NCBI GenBank assembly: GCA_037157565.1
Contig: JAZHRO010000019.1
Location: 20,399,001-20,463,000, forward strand
DNA from: Thalassia testudinum
Lineage: Eukaryota; Streptophyta; Magnoliopsida; Alismatales; Hydrocharitaceae
DNA length: 64,000 bases
Reading direction: 5' to 3'
The notes under the pieces are model-generated. The model was not told the DNA's origin and ran no database searches. It saw only the letters and a list, made by a program, of their open reading frames with translations. The position numbers and the translations under genes were made by a program. Below, in pieces: positions 26,396 to 39,299 of the stretch. Each line of letters begins with the position of its first letter. The stretch's first letter is position 1.

Positions 26396-27728
26396 TGTTA
26401 TGACCCAGTTCCCGAATCCCTACAGTAATCGAGATCGACTCGACTCGACTAATCCTAAGACCCAGTCATCCAACAAGAAATAACCGAAAAGCAGGAAAGT
26501 AAACCACATTCAATATGCAAGGTAACTAACAGTGAAAGAGTACAAGTAGTAAAGAAAGTAAAAGCTGCTAAACAGTACATATCACCACCACAACAAGAAA
26601 GTAGAACAAAAGTACAAAACAGTAACAGTAACAAAGTCTGAACTCACTAACAAAAAGAAGTACTACAACAGCAAGAGACTATTGTTGGGCTCGACTAGGC
26701 CCAGCACCCTCTACAGCCGGTGACTCGGGCTGCTCAACTCCTGGACCTGCAAAGGGTTATGAGTAAAATGAAGTCAGCGAATGCTGAGTAGAGTGGTAAC
26801 CAAACTAACTAAAGCAGTAAAAGCTAACAGGTAAATTTATTTTTTCCAATTATTTTATTTTAGAAGTAATTCATTTTCTCCCATTGGTTTACTTTCAGAT
26901 TTCTTTCTTGATCTCGCATGTTCCTCGTGGGAATGATCTTGATTGCAATCTTTTTCGAAGAGTAGAAGGAACACGTAGTGCTCTCCTGGCTGGGAGAGTC
27001 CCCCGTAGTGATCCTACACCCAGTCAACCACCCCGAGGTCACAGACAGACATAGCGGTGACTACGGCATGCACGATAAGCGCATGGGTAGATACCCTGCA
27101 CTGGCACGCGGTCAGTCGTTTCTGCTAGCGAGTATGCCCAAAGTACAGCACTGAACAGTATAGGTCCTAACTCTCTTAGCAACAAGGGTCTAGCCCCTTA
27201 GAACCAAACAGGGGTCTCGCCCCTCCATAGTCCACGCACCCTCGTTTGACTACTTCAGTTTGCCTAGTGGGCTTAACAAGTCGGTGTAGGGTGGCCAACT
27301 GAACCCCAGGCCTCGTGGGGTGGCTAGCTCCCTCCTTACACTAGTAGCTCTCGCCGGTATAGTGTACGCAGGGGCCAACAGAAGTCGGTGTAGAGTGGCC
27401 AATCCTAACCTCGGGTCCCAACCCAAGGGCGCCTAGCTCTGCTCTACACTAAACAGGGGATAATCGCTCTCCTTGGTACCACGTACTCAAGGGACAGCAC
27501 ACTTCCCACTCACATTTCCAGATCTTTCCATTCATCCACAGGAGCTCTACTCCTAACTCCCCGTAGGGTTCATGCTCATATTCACCATGTTATTCCATAC
27601 CAGGTTTCATCATTCACAATTTCATTCTTGTATTATACACATGCAACTCGCATTTTCACAATTTGACATATGCAACAAGTAATATTACAGGCAGCTGTTT
27701 TAGTTATCTCAGGCATCTCAATTTCCAA
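26396..27728 (-). mobile_element. Solo LTR X4 of family X, left part
   Basis: This starts TGTTATGACCCAGTTCC after atgac (26,391-26,395). It is split at tccaa (27,724-27,728) by element Y. It continues at 51,608/51,613 and ends at 52,941, and the two parts sum to about 2,662 bp, the normal X length. Sense is the minus strand. Confidence 0.9.
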
Positions 27729-29553
27729 TGATTAGCCCATATTTGTGGGCTATTTAAGTATTTAAGTGCCTAGACATTAAGTTAATTCTAACATGTAAGT
27801 AGCATAAATTAGGATGTAAATAGGTTAATTCATATTTCTAATTTAATTATAAAATTCATGCATTGCATTCGTATTTAAATGCATTTAGAATTAACTTAGA
27901 ATTGCGTTCATTTAATTAGTTAACCAATTAGGTGCATTACATACATTAATTTAAGTTAACATAAAAGTTGAGAGTTTGTATATAAATAACCATAATATTT
28001 TAACATTATTTTTTCTTTCTTCTTCTTGTAGCAACGGCTGCATTTCCTTCGGCTGCCGCTCCAACGCCACTAGCTACCACACTGAAATTTGCATTCAAGG
28101 ACGAGCGGAGACTGTGGATCTGCTCCCGCCTCTCCGTTCAAATCTGTGCAAGTGGCTACAAAAGGAGGAGAGAGGCTGCCGAGAGGGGGAGGCCACCATT
28201 CCAACAATCCACACTGTGCAGAGAGTTCATCTCTTGTCCATTCCACCACCGCCAGCCTAAACTGCGGCGGCGAGCCTCCACCACCGTGGGTGTGTGGCGT
28301 GACAGGCCACACCGCCATATGGAGCTCGCTTGCATCACTGTGCCTCACCAGAATCAACATCACCACCCTCGCCGTCATCACCAACAACCTCCATTGCAGC
28401 GACTGCAACTTCACTCCTCCATCAGTTAAGACGTCCGGGAAGTTTCCCGAACGTCTGAAGCTTAGTCCCACACACAACAACAACCAGCTGCTCACTCCCA
28501 CGCCTGCGCCCCTTCGACTGCCCGCATCCAACAGCAACCGCCTTCACGCCTGCACCATCCCATGCACGCAGCTGGCATGCCCGCCAGCGTTCGCGCCACC
28601 CTGCAGCACTTCTCCAACGTGCCTGCAGACCGCTTCACGCCTGCAGCAGCAACCGCCTCCATGCGCGCACCCTACAGCACCAGCCACCAACTCCTCACCT
28701 GCGCGCATACGCACCACCTCCAGCAGGCGTGTGTTCTTCTCTGCATGCGCACCACCTGCAGTGCAAAGCCCGCTAGCACTTCATCATGCACCACCTCCAA
28801 CGCGCCCACTCTAGCTCGCCCACCTTCAGCCCTTAGCGCACTCACCTCACCTCTTGCAGCAAAGCCTTCCACCTACCCTCTTGCGCCTTCCTTGCAGCGT
28901 GCGACCAGCAGCTCCAGCACCTGCAGCCAACGCACCTCCAGCAATGTGTGCGGGCTCAGTGCGTGCAACAGCAGCCTCCACGTGCACCACCTGCAATAGC
29001 CTCCACGCATGCCCATCTGCGCTTCCTCCAGCAGGTGTAGCCACCGGCGCAACCCACCTTCACCGGAGTTCCGTCCGGCCGGCTCCAACCACCTCATGAC
29101 TCATCGCCACCACCGCTACGAAGCCCTCGATCCAAAGAACTTCCTCCGAGCTTCACGCCTCCGGCCATTCCTTCCTCTTCGCGCACAGCCAAGGGGAAGA
29201 AATCCCCTGTTTTGCTACAGTAAAAGGCCCATTAATATTTACATTTTCTGCCATTGTCATCTTTTATTAATATTTTCTTAAATCTGCATTGCAAAAAATA
29301 TCCGTTAGTTGTTCAAAATTGCCATTTCAGCATGTTCTCTTGATACTCTCTTAATCTGAAGGCAGATTTGGCTCGATTCTCGTCGAAACTAACTACAAAC
29401 AGATGTTTTTAAAAGGTGCGAATTTAAATACGTCATTGCCTCCCTGTGGACATGACCCGCTCTTCTGCGAGTGGTTATTTTTAATTATTGATTAGTCGAT
29501 TTTTCCACCAAATAAAACTACAAATGACTTTTAAAGCGAACAATCAGCTCATA
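27729..29553 (+). repeat. 5' LTR of Y
   Basis: This matches the 3' LTR at 49,797-51,607 throughout with scattered substitutions. A TATA box, TATATAAATA, is at 27,979-27,988. The U5 block CTCCCTGTGGACATGACCC at 29,450-29,468 is a variant of the motif shared with S, T, Z and W. The proline/histidine/cysteine-rich ORFs between 28,089 and 29,099 are compositional: the corresponding frames in the 3' LTR differ in extent and phase, so I do not treat them as genes. The exact 3' end is uncertain by 1-3 bases because the final bases differ between the two LTRs. Confidence 0.9.
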
Positions 29554-29556
29554 TAA

Positions 29557-29574
29557 TGGCGCCGTTGCCGGGGA
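29557..29574 (+). other. Primer binding site of Y (tRNA-Asp type)
   Basis: TGGCGCCGTTGCCGGGGA is complementary to the 3' end of plant tRNA-Asp and is the primer site typical of Athila-group elements. It lies a few bases after the 5' LTR. Z (43,223-43,240) and V (62,882-62,899) have close variants. Confidence 0.9.
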
Positions 29575-30792
29575 GGCAACAGATGCAATAATTTCACCTG
29601 TTTTATTTTTTATTATTTCTCAATTGCACAGTGATCTGACCATTTATTATTTTCTTTTCTGTGCGAGAAATTTGTGTGAGGAATCAGCCATCGTGAGAGG
29701 CGACCCTTGACGTTGCCAGAGGAGGAATTGGTCGAGCTACCTTGCAGAGGAGGAGAAGGACGAGGACACGACGATCATTTATTCGCTAATTTAATTAGAG
29801 CAGGATTAAGACTTTAGATTTAATTTTTCATTGCACATTTGGTTTGAAACCCTTATTCTGGGGTATATTTTGAGGGGTTTGTTCCCTCATTTTGTTTTAG
29901 GCCCGTGTTGGGTAATCTTTGGGAGCCTGTTCCCTTTTCTTCAGATTTAGGTTTTTTAATTTATTTTATGGATTGTTTACTTTTATTTGCTTGTGCATAA
30001 GTAGTTAAATATATATATATATATAAAATGAGCTGCCTGCTAGAAGCTGCCTGCCCCTAGGACGAACCATTTAAGTTTGTTTGAGCAGCCTCTAGATTTA
30101 CTTCTCTACATTGCGTGCATTCTTGCATCGTTGATTGCTAGAAGCAAGGTCCGTATTCTCTTACTTTGCATCCTACTTTTGATCATGCATTGCATTTGGA
30201 CTTAATTCGAAGACCACATAATTTGTCTTGAAGCGATCTAACAAGTGGTCACATATATTCGTGAAAAAGGACTAATTAAAGGAGGGACATCTAAAAATCA
30301 AGGACTTGATTGTCAAACGTGGTATGCGATTCAAAATTCAAAATCTTTTTGCGGTGAATGCACACTTATCTCTTTTGCACCACGACACTCATTTAGACAC
30401 CCCTAAGTCTTGAAACGACTAGGACAAGAGCCCTCCTACCGTTGGATTCTGAAGTGTTCAGAACTTGAGATCAAAGGTTTTGTAAATCCAAAGAGGAGGA
30501 TATCCTGTCACGGATTTTTGGGGGTAGTTGAGAAGCACCGCGAAAGCACAGCTTCAAAGGAAGGCTTAGGTCTACTTGCATCCCTCGATCTTCCGTCTTT
30601 GGATTTGCTTTACCATTTGAGATTTAGGGAAGAATACCTAAGCTCCAACTAGGTCTTTTTAGGCATTTTGAAGGTTAACAATAGGCGCGTAATTGATTGG
30701 GCAACTTGCTTTGTCACATACAATTTGAACTAAAATCAAAAGCCTAAATTTGTAAAGACTGAACAAGTCCTTCTGAATTGTGTTTGTAGTGC
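29575..30792 (+). other. Untranslated leader of Y
   Basis: About 1.2 kb lie between the primer binding site and gag. It contains a short TA run near 30,010 and no coding frame I can support; the frame at 30,410-30,652 has no family resemblance. Confidence 0.7.
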
Positions 30793-32007
30793 ATGCTTGG
30801 TAGGCATTCTCTTAGGAGACAACTTGTGTTTGATCCTGAACCTAAAAGAATCTTAAGAAGAGACCTTCCAAGGGTAGAAATGGCTGGTCAAAGGAGCCTT
30901 AAGGAATATTTCATCCCAACCAATCAAGCTGGCCCTGCACTACGTAGACCTGGAGGGGAGAATCCTTATGAGATCAAAAGCAGTACCATATCCTTGCTGC
31001 CCTCCTTTTATGGTACTACTAGGGAAGACCCTTACAGGCATATAGAGGAATTCACTGAGGTCTTTTCCACGGTGAAGCTGTAGGGCGTTATTGATGACGC
31101 TCAAATGCGGACCCTCTTTCCCTTCTCCCTTAAGGACAAAGCCAAGTATTGGTATCACACCCTTGATAATATTAATACTTGGGATGCCCTTAAGAAGGAG
31201 TTTTTGAAGAAGTACTTCCCCATGAGCAAAACCAATCACTTTAGGAGGGAAATTATGAGTTTTGTTCAAAAGGATGGGGAAGCGTTCCATGATGCGTGGG
31301 AGCACTTTAACAACTTGCTGAGATTTTGCCCACATCACCAGGTGCCTAAATGGCAACTGGTTGAAAGGTTCTACACCGGACTTAATGATTCGCATAGGAA
31401 AACTATGGATGGTGCCTGTGCAAGAACCTTTCTATCTAAGACTGAGGATGAAGCTTGGAACTTATTTGATACTTTGAGTGAGAATTCTATTCACTTGAAT
31501 TCTGCCTACATGGATAGAAAGCCCACTCTCATGCAAAGAAAGTTGGAGGCGAATGAGGCAAGGGACACCCAGAATTTAGCCTATTAGATTCAATTATTGA
31601 ACCAAAACATGGAAAGGCTTATGTCGAACCCGAGTTCATTCGTATCTAACACCTCCACATCCCAAGCTTCCGAAATGCTTAATTTGTCAAGGCAATACAC
31701 ATGCCACTGTGGATTGCGACTTGGCCTCCCAATTACCTGAGCTTGTACAAGCGGATTTGAATGCCGCTCAAGGGTTCCGTCCTAAACCTTGTAATGACCC
31801 TTTCTCCAACACTTATAATGAGGGATGGAGGAACCACCCAAAATTTTCATGGAGACAAGGAAATGTCTCAAATTCAGGGAATTACAAACCACAATCCTTT
31901 CAAAACCATCAAATGAACCAACCTCATACCTTTGCCCAACCTAAGACCTCTGAGATGGATGAATTGAAGGTGATGTTGAAAACTATGCAAGAAATTCAAA
32001 GTGCCAT
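30793..32007 (+). pseudogene. gag: gag of Y, 5' part (capsid and zinc knuckle)
   Basis: The Ty3/gypsy gag (retrotrans_gag family) forms the virus-like particle. Frame 1 from 30,793 encodes the N-terminal stretch and the capsid core, including DAQMRTLFPFSLKDKAKYWY and WDALKKEFLKKYFP, hallmark strings of Athila/Tat gags. A TAG at 31,081-31,083 interrupts it, and another stop ends the frame at 31,585-31,587. The frame then moves to frame 2, where a perfect CX2CX4HX4C zinc knuckle (C-LI-C-QGNT-H-ATVD-C) lies at 31,676-31,717, followed by NEGWRNHPKFSW. T splits the gene after codons Q-S-A-I; the remainder starts at 39,300. It is non-functional from at least two stops and one frameshift in this part. 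Confidence 0.93.
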
Positions 32008-34268
32008 TGTTGACGTGCGAGACTCGATCGTGTTTTAACTATTATTGCATCGTAGTATAGGTGATCAAGCGTCGTCAACAAATAAAAGTTTTTATTACTC
32101 GAAAACCAGAGTATCCGAGGTCGAACACAGGGAGCAATCGGAATTTACTACTAATCTCAAATGTAATTGAACACTCTAATTTACTCAAAAGTTTAATTCA
32201 AATGTAAATGCATGAGTTTGAAAAGCAATTATGGTAAAAAGGAAGAATTGGACGTCCGATCATGAGATCAGACATCTTAAAAGATGTCTTTCCCTTCTTT
32301 GATTCTTCTTCCTTTCTTCTTTCTCTACAGTGCCTTGCTTTTCTTTTGCCTTCTTTCTTTCTTCTGCAACCATCACTTTGCTTCTTTCTCTTCTGTCTTC
32401 TTTTTCTCTGCAGTCCTTTCTTCTTCTTCTCTGCCTTACTCAGCCTCTTCTTCAGAGTTCTTCTGCTCCTTCTCTTCTCCTTCTTGTGGCTAAGTCTCTT
32501 CTCTTCAACTCTCAGCCTGCCTGCACAAGGAGCAAAACCTACCCTATCCCTCTACCCGCACGTCTCTCTCTCTCTGTAAATTGCTCTCAGGACGCTCTCC
32601 CAGAGCCGCGGGTAATCGGGTCGGGTAGCGCACCCAGGACCAGGTGCACCGGTGTGAGGGTGATGCGTGAGGTGTGCTCAGATAAGGTCGGGTCGGATCC
32701 CGCCAGATCCGTGAGATGAAACCGCGGATGAGGCGAGCGTGGGTAAGGTGAGGGACCTCACCCCTGTGCGTTCGGAGGCAACGAGAAGATAGCACAAATT
32801 CACTTTATACTACACCTGCGCCTCGTAGATTTTCGATGTGGGACTATTAGTCCCACCCTGCTCTCACACGCGCCCGCAGAACGCTCTTCGCGCTCCGCTC
32901 AGTTGCAGCCTCAACTCTCTTCACTGGATAACTGGCTGCTTGAACGCAACTCACTCCACTCCACAGCAGCTGAAATCCTGAAGCCACAGAGCCTGAGCGT
33001 GCTTGTAAGCTACTTCAACCGTTGTCAATGGCGGCTGCAGCTCCGATCCTGTCATGCATGAATACGGCCTGCTGTCGCCGGAGAAGAAGATGCCCAGTGG
33101 GGGAGGACAACGGCGACGACGGGGTTGAGGCGGCGTGCGCGGGTATTGCGCAACGCGGAGGAGAATCAGGAAGAAGTCTCTGCCACTGGTTTTGTGGCAG
33201 AGAGAAGAGGAAAGGAAAGGGAGCTCGCTGGGCTCGCTGGGTTCTTGGCCGGGAAGGAAGAGACGAATCTAAGGTGAAACCCTGGCCAGGACGAGCTCAA
33301 AATGAGCGGCCGGGTTTGGGGGTTCTTTTATAGGTATTGGGCCGTGTGTTCAGAGCTTGGAGGGCACGCCTTTGTCTCCGACGGCTCGTCGGAGAAGGAA
33401 AGTGGGTGGATACCCAAATCTCTCATGCGTTCGCACGAGAGATTTGGATCATATCAGAGATCATGGCAGGCCTCAGATGGAAGGGAATTCCTCAGAGAAT
33501 CTCCCTTCCATTTCAGGGAGGGGATCTCTGAGGAATCAGAAAGTATTCCCTCTCTAATCCTCGCTGGAGAAGGATTCTACCCCAATAATGGCGGAAGGAC
33601 CTGATTGCAAGGTTGGCGAGGAAGTTAGGGGGCTCTCTGTGATGATTTTCAAAAGTTAGGGACCAAAATGTGATTTGGGTGTACTAAATTGCAAAGTAGG
33701 TCAAGATGACCTCCCCTTAGGTCCAAATTTTGGTAAAAACCTAATTTTGACCTAAGGAATCCAATGGTGAAGTTGTATTTTAGGTTTAACCACGGTTGAC
33801 TGGATATTTTGTGTAAAAACCCAAATTAGGTTAATTGATGAGTTAGGACCCTAATCTAAGTCAAACTGGTTCCAAAGGCCAATTTGAATGTTCTAAACCC
33901 TAGATGATATTTTTACAAGATTTTTAGAGGATTTACTTGATTTTTATCCTGACCGGAACCTTGTTGATTTAAGCGGGTCTATTTTAGGGTTACCAAATGT
34001 CATTTAATTCCTAGATTGCACATGAACCCATTTCTGATTGATTCAACCCACTTTTTATCTCATTTAGACCATTTGACCTATGTTTTTGCCTCTGAGAAAT
34101 CCCATTTATGTACTGCAATGGTAAAATTGCAGTTTTAACCTTTATTTCATGTTTTCTTCTCAGAGCACTTATTCCTTCATTTAGGCCTTCTTCTAGGTTA
34201 TGTAGGAGCTTTTATCTTCTTTATTGGGTAAAATGAGCTAGTTATGGCTCATGATGAGGCTCTCATCA
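32008..34268 (-). repeat. T, LTR 1 (2,261 bp)
   Basis: This LTR starts TGTTGACGTGCG and ends GGCTCTCATCA. It is the most diverged of the three LTRs near its left end and about 100 bp longer in the CT-rich stretch around 32,350-32,480. The TATA box is at 33,325-33,334 (minus). The U5 motif is at 32,119-32,133. Confidence 0.88.
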
Positions 34269-34625
34269 TACCCCCATGCCTAACTTTTGCTAGTCCCTTA
34301 GAAAAATTTCAAGGTTTTAACTTCCATTCTAGACCCTAAGTGTCTGTCAACAATCATGATAAGTGCTTCTCCTTTTCTTTTGTGATTAGGTAGGAATGCT
34401 GACAATAGGCCTAGAGGTACTCAAGTACCAACAAAAATCCGGACCTGACCCGCTTTAGCCTCAGTCCTCCGCAAAGGTTTCTAAGGCCCACAGAAACTAC
34501 CCTAGGGTTTGTTGGACTCCGCGGTTAAAGCACCCGTGCTTGAGACATTCTTAGCCTAAGTTCAGTTTGCAGTGTGTTTTTGTAAGAGAGATAGAGGATT
34601 TATTTGTTTGGAGAACTTTCCAAAA
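34269..34625 (-). other. T, internal segment 1 (357 bp)
   Basis: This is noncoding. Its left edge, TACCCCCATGCCTAAC, is the reverse complement of a polypurine tract next to a 3' LTR, as in W (55,332-55,347) and Y (49,778-49,796). At its right edge the expected primer binding site is replaced by TGGAAAGTTCTCC (minus), which does not resemble the tRNA-Asp site. Confidence 0.8.
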
Positions 34626-36778
34626 TGATTATCGCGCTTGATCGGGTTTTAAAAGATAACAAGTTGTAATATAGCCGACAAAGCGTTCAAACAAATAGAG
34701 AATTTTATTACTCGAAATCCGGAGTATCCGAGGTCGAACACAGGGAGCAATCTAAGTACTTTTAAAGACTAAAGAATACAACTTTCAAATGAAAGGCAAT
34801 TGATTCAAAGAGAGAATTACTAAAAAATAGCAGGATTGGACGTCTGATTTCTATATCAGACGTCTTAAATGTAGCTATTCTTCTTCCTATTTTGATCTGT
34901 CTTGGCCTTCTCTGATTTTTGCTTTCTCTGCAGTCCTTCTTTCTTCCTTGGTCTCTTCTCGTCTTGTTGTCTTTGCTTCTTTTCTCTTCTCCTTCCTGCG
35001 GCTAAGTCTCTTCTCTTCAACTCTCAGCCTGCCTGCACAAGGAGCAAAACCTACCCTGTCCCTCTACCCGCACGTCTCTCTCTCTGCAAATCACTCTCAG
35101 GACGCTCTCCTAGAGCCGCAGGTAATCGAGTCGGGTAGAGCACCCGGGACCAGGCGCACCGGCATGAGGGTGATGCGCAAGGTGTGCTCAGATAAGGTCG
35201 GGTCGGATCCCGCCAGATCCGCGAGATGAAACCGCGGACGAGGCGAGCGTGGGTAAGGTGAGGGACCTCACCCTGTGCGTTCGGAGGCAACAAGAAGATA
35301 GCACAAATTCACTTTATACTACACCTGCTCCTCGTAGATTTCCGATGTGGGACTATTCGTCCCACCCTGCTCTCGCGCGCGCCCGCAGAACGCTCTTCGC
35401 GCTCTGCTCAGTTGCATCCTCAACTCTCTTCACTGGATAACTGGCTACTTGCACGCAACTCACTCCACTCCACAGCAGCTGAAATCCTGAAGCCACGGAG
35501 CCTGAGCGTGCTTGGAAGCTGCTTCAACCATTGTCAATGGCGGCTGCAGCTCCGATCCTGTCATGCATGAATACAGCCTACTGTCGCTGGAGAAGAAGAT
35601 GCCCAGTGGAGGAGGACGGCGGCGACGACGGGGCTGAGGCGGCCTGCGTGGGTATTGCGCGACGCAGAGGAGAATCAGGAAGAAGTCTCTGCCACTGGTT
35701 TCGTGGCAGAGCGAATAGGAAAGGAAAGGGAGCTCCCCGGAGCTCGCTGGGTTCCTGGCCGGGAAGGAAGAGATGAATCTGAGGTGAAACCCCGGCCAGG
35801 TCGAGCTCAAAATGAGCAGCCGGGTTTGGGGGTTCTTTTATAGGTATTGGGCCGTGTGTTCAGAGCTTGGAGGGCACGCCTTTGTCTCCGATGGCTCGCC
35901 GGAGAAGGAAAGTGGGTGGATACCCAAATCTCTCGTGCGTTTGCACAAGAGATTTGGATCAAATCAGAGATCATGGCAGCCTCAGATGGAAGGGAATTCC
36001 TCAGAGAATCTCCCTTCCATTTCAGGGAGGGGATCTCTGAGGAATCAGAAAGTATTCCCTCTCTAATCCTCGCTGGAGAAGGATTCTGCCCCAATAATGG
36101 TGGAAGGACCTGATTGCAAGGTTGGCGAGGAAGTTAGGGGGCTCTCTGTGATGATTTTCAAAAGTTAGGGACCAAAATGTGATTTGGGTGTACTAAATTG
36201 CAAAGTAGGTCAAGATGACCTCCCCTTAGGTCCAAATTTTGGTACAAACCTAATTTTGACCTAAGGAATCCAATGGTGAAGTTGGATTTTAGGTTTGACC
36301 ACGTTTGACTGGATATTTTGTATAAAAACCCAAATTAGGTTAATTGATGAGCTAGGACCCTAATCTAGGTCAAACTGGTTCCAAAGGCCAATTTGAATGT
36401 TCTAAACCCTAGATGATATTTTTACAAGATTTTTAGAGGCTTTACTTGATTTTTATCCTGACCGAAACCTTGTTGATTTAAGCAGGTCTGTTTTAGGGTT
36501 ACCAAATGTCATTTAATTCCTAGATTGCACATGAACCCATATCTGATTGATTCAACCCACTTTTTATCTCATTTAGACCATTTGAACTATGTTTTTGCCT
36601 TTGAGAAATCCCATTTATGTACTGCAATGGTAAAATTACAGTTTTAACCTTTATTTCATGTTTTCTTCTCAGAGCACTTATTCCTTCATTTAGGCCTTCT
36701 TCTAGGTTATGTAGGAGCTTTTATCTTCTTTATTGGGTCAAAATGAGCTAGTTATGGCTCATGATGAGGCTCTCATCA
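34626..36778 (-). repeat. T, LTR 2 (2,153 bp)
   Basis: This LTR starts TGATTATCGCGC and ends GGCTCTCATCA. The TATA box is at 35,835-35,844 and the U5 motif at 34,732-34,746. It is nearly identical to LTR 3. A pair of AGACGTCT motifs lies at 34,838-34,866. Confidence 0.9.
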
Positions 36779-37135
36779 TACCCCCATGCCTAGCTTTTTC
36801 TAGTCCCTTAGCAAAATTTCAAGGTTTTAACTTCCATTCTAGACCCTGAGTGTCTGTCAACAATCACGATAAGTGCTTCTCCTTTTCTTTTGTGATTAGG
36901 TAGGAATGCTGACAATAGGCCTAGAGGTACTCAAGTACCAACAAAAATCCGGACCTGACCCGCTTTAGCCTCAGTCCTCCGCAAAGGTTTCTAAGGCCCA
37001 CAGAAACTACCCTAGGGTTTGTTGGACTCCGCGGTTAAAGCACCCGCGCTTGAGACATTCTTAGCCTAAGTTCAGTTTGCAGTGTGTTTTTGTAAGAGAG
37101 ATAGAGGATTTATTTGTTTGGAGAACTTTCCAAAA
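36779..37135 (-). other. T, internal segment 2 (357 bp)
   Basis: This is the same length as segment 1 with only a handful of differences and no coding capacity. Its identical boundaries show the deletion happened before the unit was duplicated in tandem. Confidence 0.8.
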
Positions 37136-39294
37136 TGATTATCGCGCTTGATCGGGTTTTAAAAGATAACAAGTTGTAATATAGCCGACAAAGCGTTCAA
37201 ACAAATAGAGAATTTTATTACTCGAAATCTGGAGTATCCGAGGTCGAACACAGGGAGCAATCTAAGTACTTTTAAAGACTAAAGAATACAACTTTCAAAT
37301 GAAAGGCAATTGATTCAAAGAGAGAATTACTAAAAAATAACAGGATTGGACGTCTGATTTCTATATCAGACGTCCTAAATGTAGCTATTCTTCTTCCTAT
37401 TTTGATCTATCTTGGCCTTCTCTGATTTTTGCTTTCTCTGCAGTCCTTCATTCTTCCTTGGTCTCTTCTCGTCTTGTTGCCTTTGCTTCTTTTCTCTTCT
37501 CCTTCCTGCAGCTAAGTCTCTTCTCTTCAACTCTCAGCCTGCCTGCACAAGGAGCAAAACCTACCCTGTCCCTCTACCGGCACATCTCTCTCTCTCTCTG
37601 CAAATCGCTCTCAGGATGCTCTCCCAGAGTCGCGGGTAATCGAGTCGGGTAGCGCACCCAGGACCAGGTGCACCAGCGTGAGGGTGATGCGCGAGGTGTG
37701 CTCAGATAAGGTCGGGTCGGATCCCGCCAGATCCGCGAGATGAAACCGCGGACGAGGCGAGCGTGGGTAAGGTGAGGGACCTCACCCCTGTGCGTTCGGA
37801 GGCAACGAGAAGATAGCACAAATTCACTTTATACTACACCTGCGCCTCGTAGATTTTCGATGTGGGACTATTAGTCCCACCCTGCTTTCGCGTGTGCCCG
37901 CAGAACACTCTTCGCGCTCCGCTCAGTTGCAGCCTCAACTCTCTTCACTGGATAACTGGCTACTTGCACGCAACTCACTCCACTCCACAGCAGCTGAAAT
38001 CCTGAAGCCACAGAGCCTGAGCGTGCATGGAAGCTGCTTCAACCGTTGTCAATGGCGGCTACAGCTCCGATCCTGTCATGCATGAATACAGCCTGCTGTC
38101 ATCGGAGAAGGAGATGCCCAGTGGGGGAGGACAGTGGCGACGACGGGGCTGAGGCGGCGTGCGCGGGTATTGCGCGATGCGGAGGAGAATCAGGAAGAAG
38201 TCACTGCCACTGGTTTTGTGACAGAGCGAAGAGGAAAGGAAAGGGAGCTCGCCAGAGCTCGCTGGGTTCCTGGCCGGGAAGGAAGAGACGAATCTGAGGT
38301 GAAACCCTGGCCAGGTCGAGCTCAAAATGAGCGGCCGGGTTTGGGGGTTCTTTTATAGGTATTGGACCGTGTGTTCAGAGCTTGGAGGGCACGCCTTTGT
38401 CTCCGACGGCTCGCCGGAGAAGGAAAGTGGGTGGATACCCAAATCTCTCATGCGTTCGCACAAGAGATTTGGATCAAATCAGAGATCATGGCAGGCCTCA
38501 GATGGAAGGGAATTCCTCAGAGAATCTCCCTTCCATTTCTGGGAGGGGATCTTTGAGGAATCAGAGAGTATTCCCTCTCTAATCCTCGTCGGAGAAGGAT
38601 TCTGCCCCAATAATGGTGGAAGGACCTGATTGCAAGGTTGGCGAGGAAGTTAGGGGGCTCTCTGTGATGATTTTCAAAAGTTAGGGACCAAAATGTGATT
38701 TGGGTGTACTAAATTGCAAAGTAGGTCAGGATGACCTCCCCTTAGGTCCAAATTTTGGTACAAACCTAATTTTGACCTAAGGAATCCAATGGTGAAGTTG
38801 GATTTTAGGTTTGACCACGTTTGACTAGATATTTTGTGTAAAAATCCAAATTAGGTTAATTGATGAGCTAGGACCCTAATCTAGGTCAAACTGGTTCCAA
38901 AGGCCAATTTGAATGTTCTAAACCCTAGAGGATATTTTTCCAAGATTTTTAGAGGGTTTACTTGATTTTTATCCTGACTGGAACCTTGTTGATTTAAGCG
39001 GATCTGTTTTAGGGTTACCAAATGTCATTTAATTCCTAGATTGCACATGAACCCATTTCTGATTGATTCAACTCACTTTTTATCTCATTTAGACCATTTG
39101 ACCTATGTTTTTGCCTCTGAGAAATCCCATTTATGTACTACAATGGTAAAATTACAGTTTTAACCTTTATTTCATATTTTCTTCTCAGAGCACTTATTCC
39201 TTCATTTAGGCCTTCTTCTAGGTTATGTAGGAGCTTTTATCTTCTTTATTGGGTCAAAATGAGCTAGTTATGGCTCATGATGAGGCTCTCATCA
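37136..39294 (-). repeat. T, LTR 3 (2,159 bp)
   Basis: This LTR starts TGATTATCGCGC and ends GGCTCTCATCA before gccat. The TATA box is at 38,350-38,359 and the U5 motif at 37,242-37,256. On the minus strand it is the 5'-most LTR of the tandem. Confidence 0.9.
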
Positions 39295-39299
39295 GCCAT

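Larger units (their letters stand above)
32008..39294 (-). mobile_element. Element T: three-LTR tandem, no coding sequence (7,287 bp)
   Basis: The structure is LTR (32,008-34,268), internal (34,269-34,625), LTR (34,626-36,778), internal (36,779-37,135), LTR (37,136-39,294). The outer target duplication gccat is at 32,003-32,007 and 39,295-39,299, and rejoining it restores the gag frame of Y. TATA boxes (CCTATAAAAG) and the U5 motif on the minus strand set minus as sense. The two internal pieces are both exactly 357 bp and nearly identical, and begin (minus sense: end) with the polypurine-tract block. They lack gag, pol and a recognisable tRNA-Asp primer site, so T is a non-autonomous, LARD-like derivative. 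The near identity of LTR 2 and LTR 3 suggests recent formation. Confidence 0.9.

Noticed and set aside
28089..29099. Long overlapping ORFs on both strands of the Y 5' LTR
   Set aside because: They are Pro/His/Cys-rich and compositional. The counterparts in the 3' LTR (50,129-51,334) break at different places and shift frame, so no protein is conserved.
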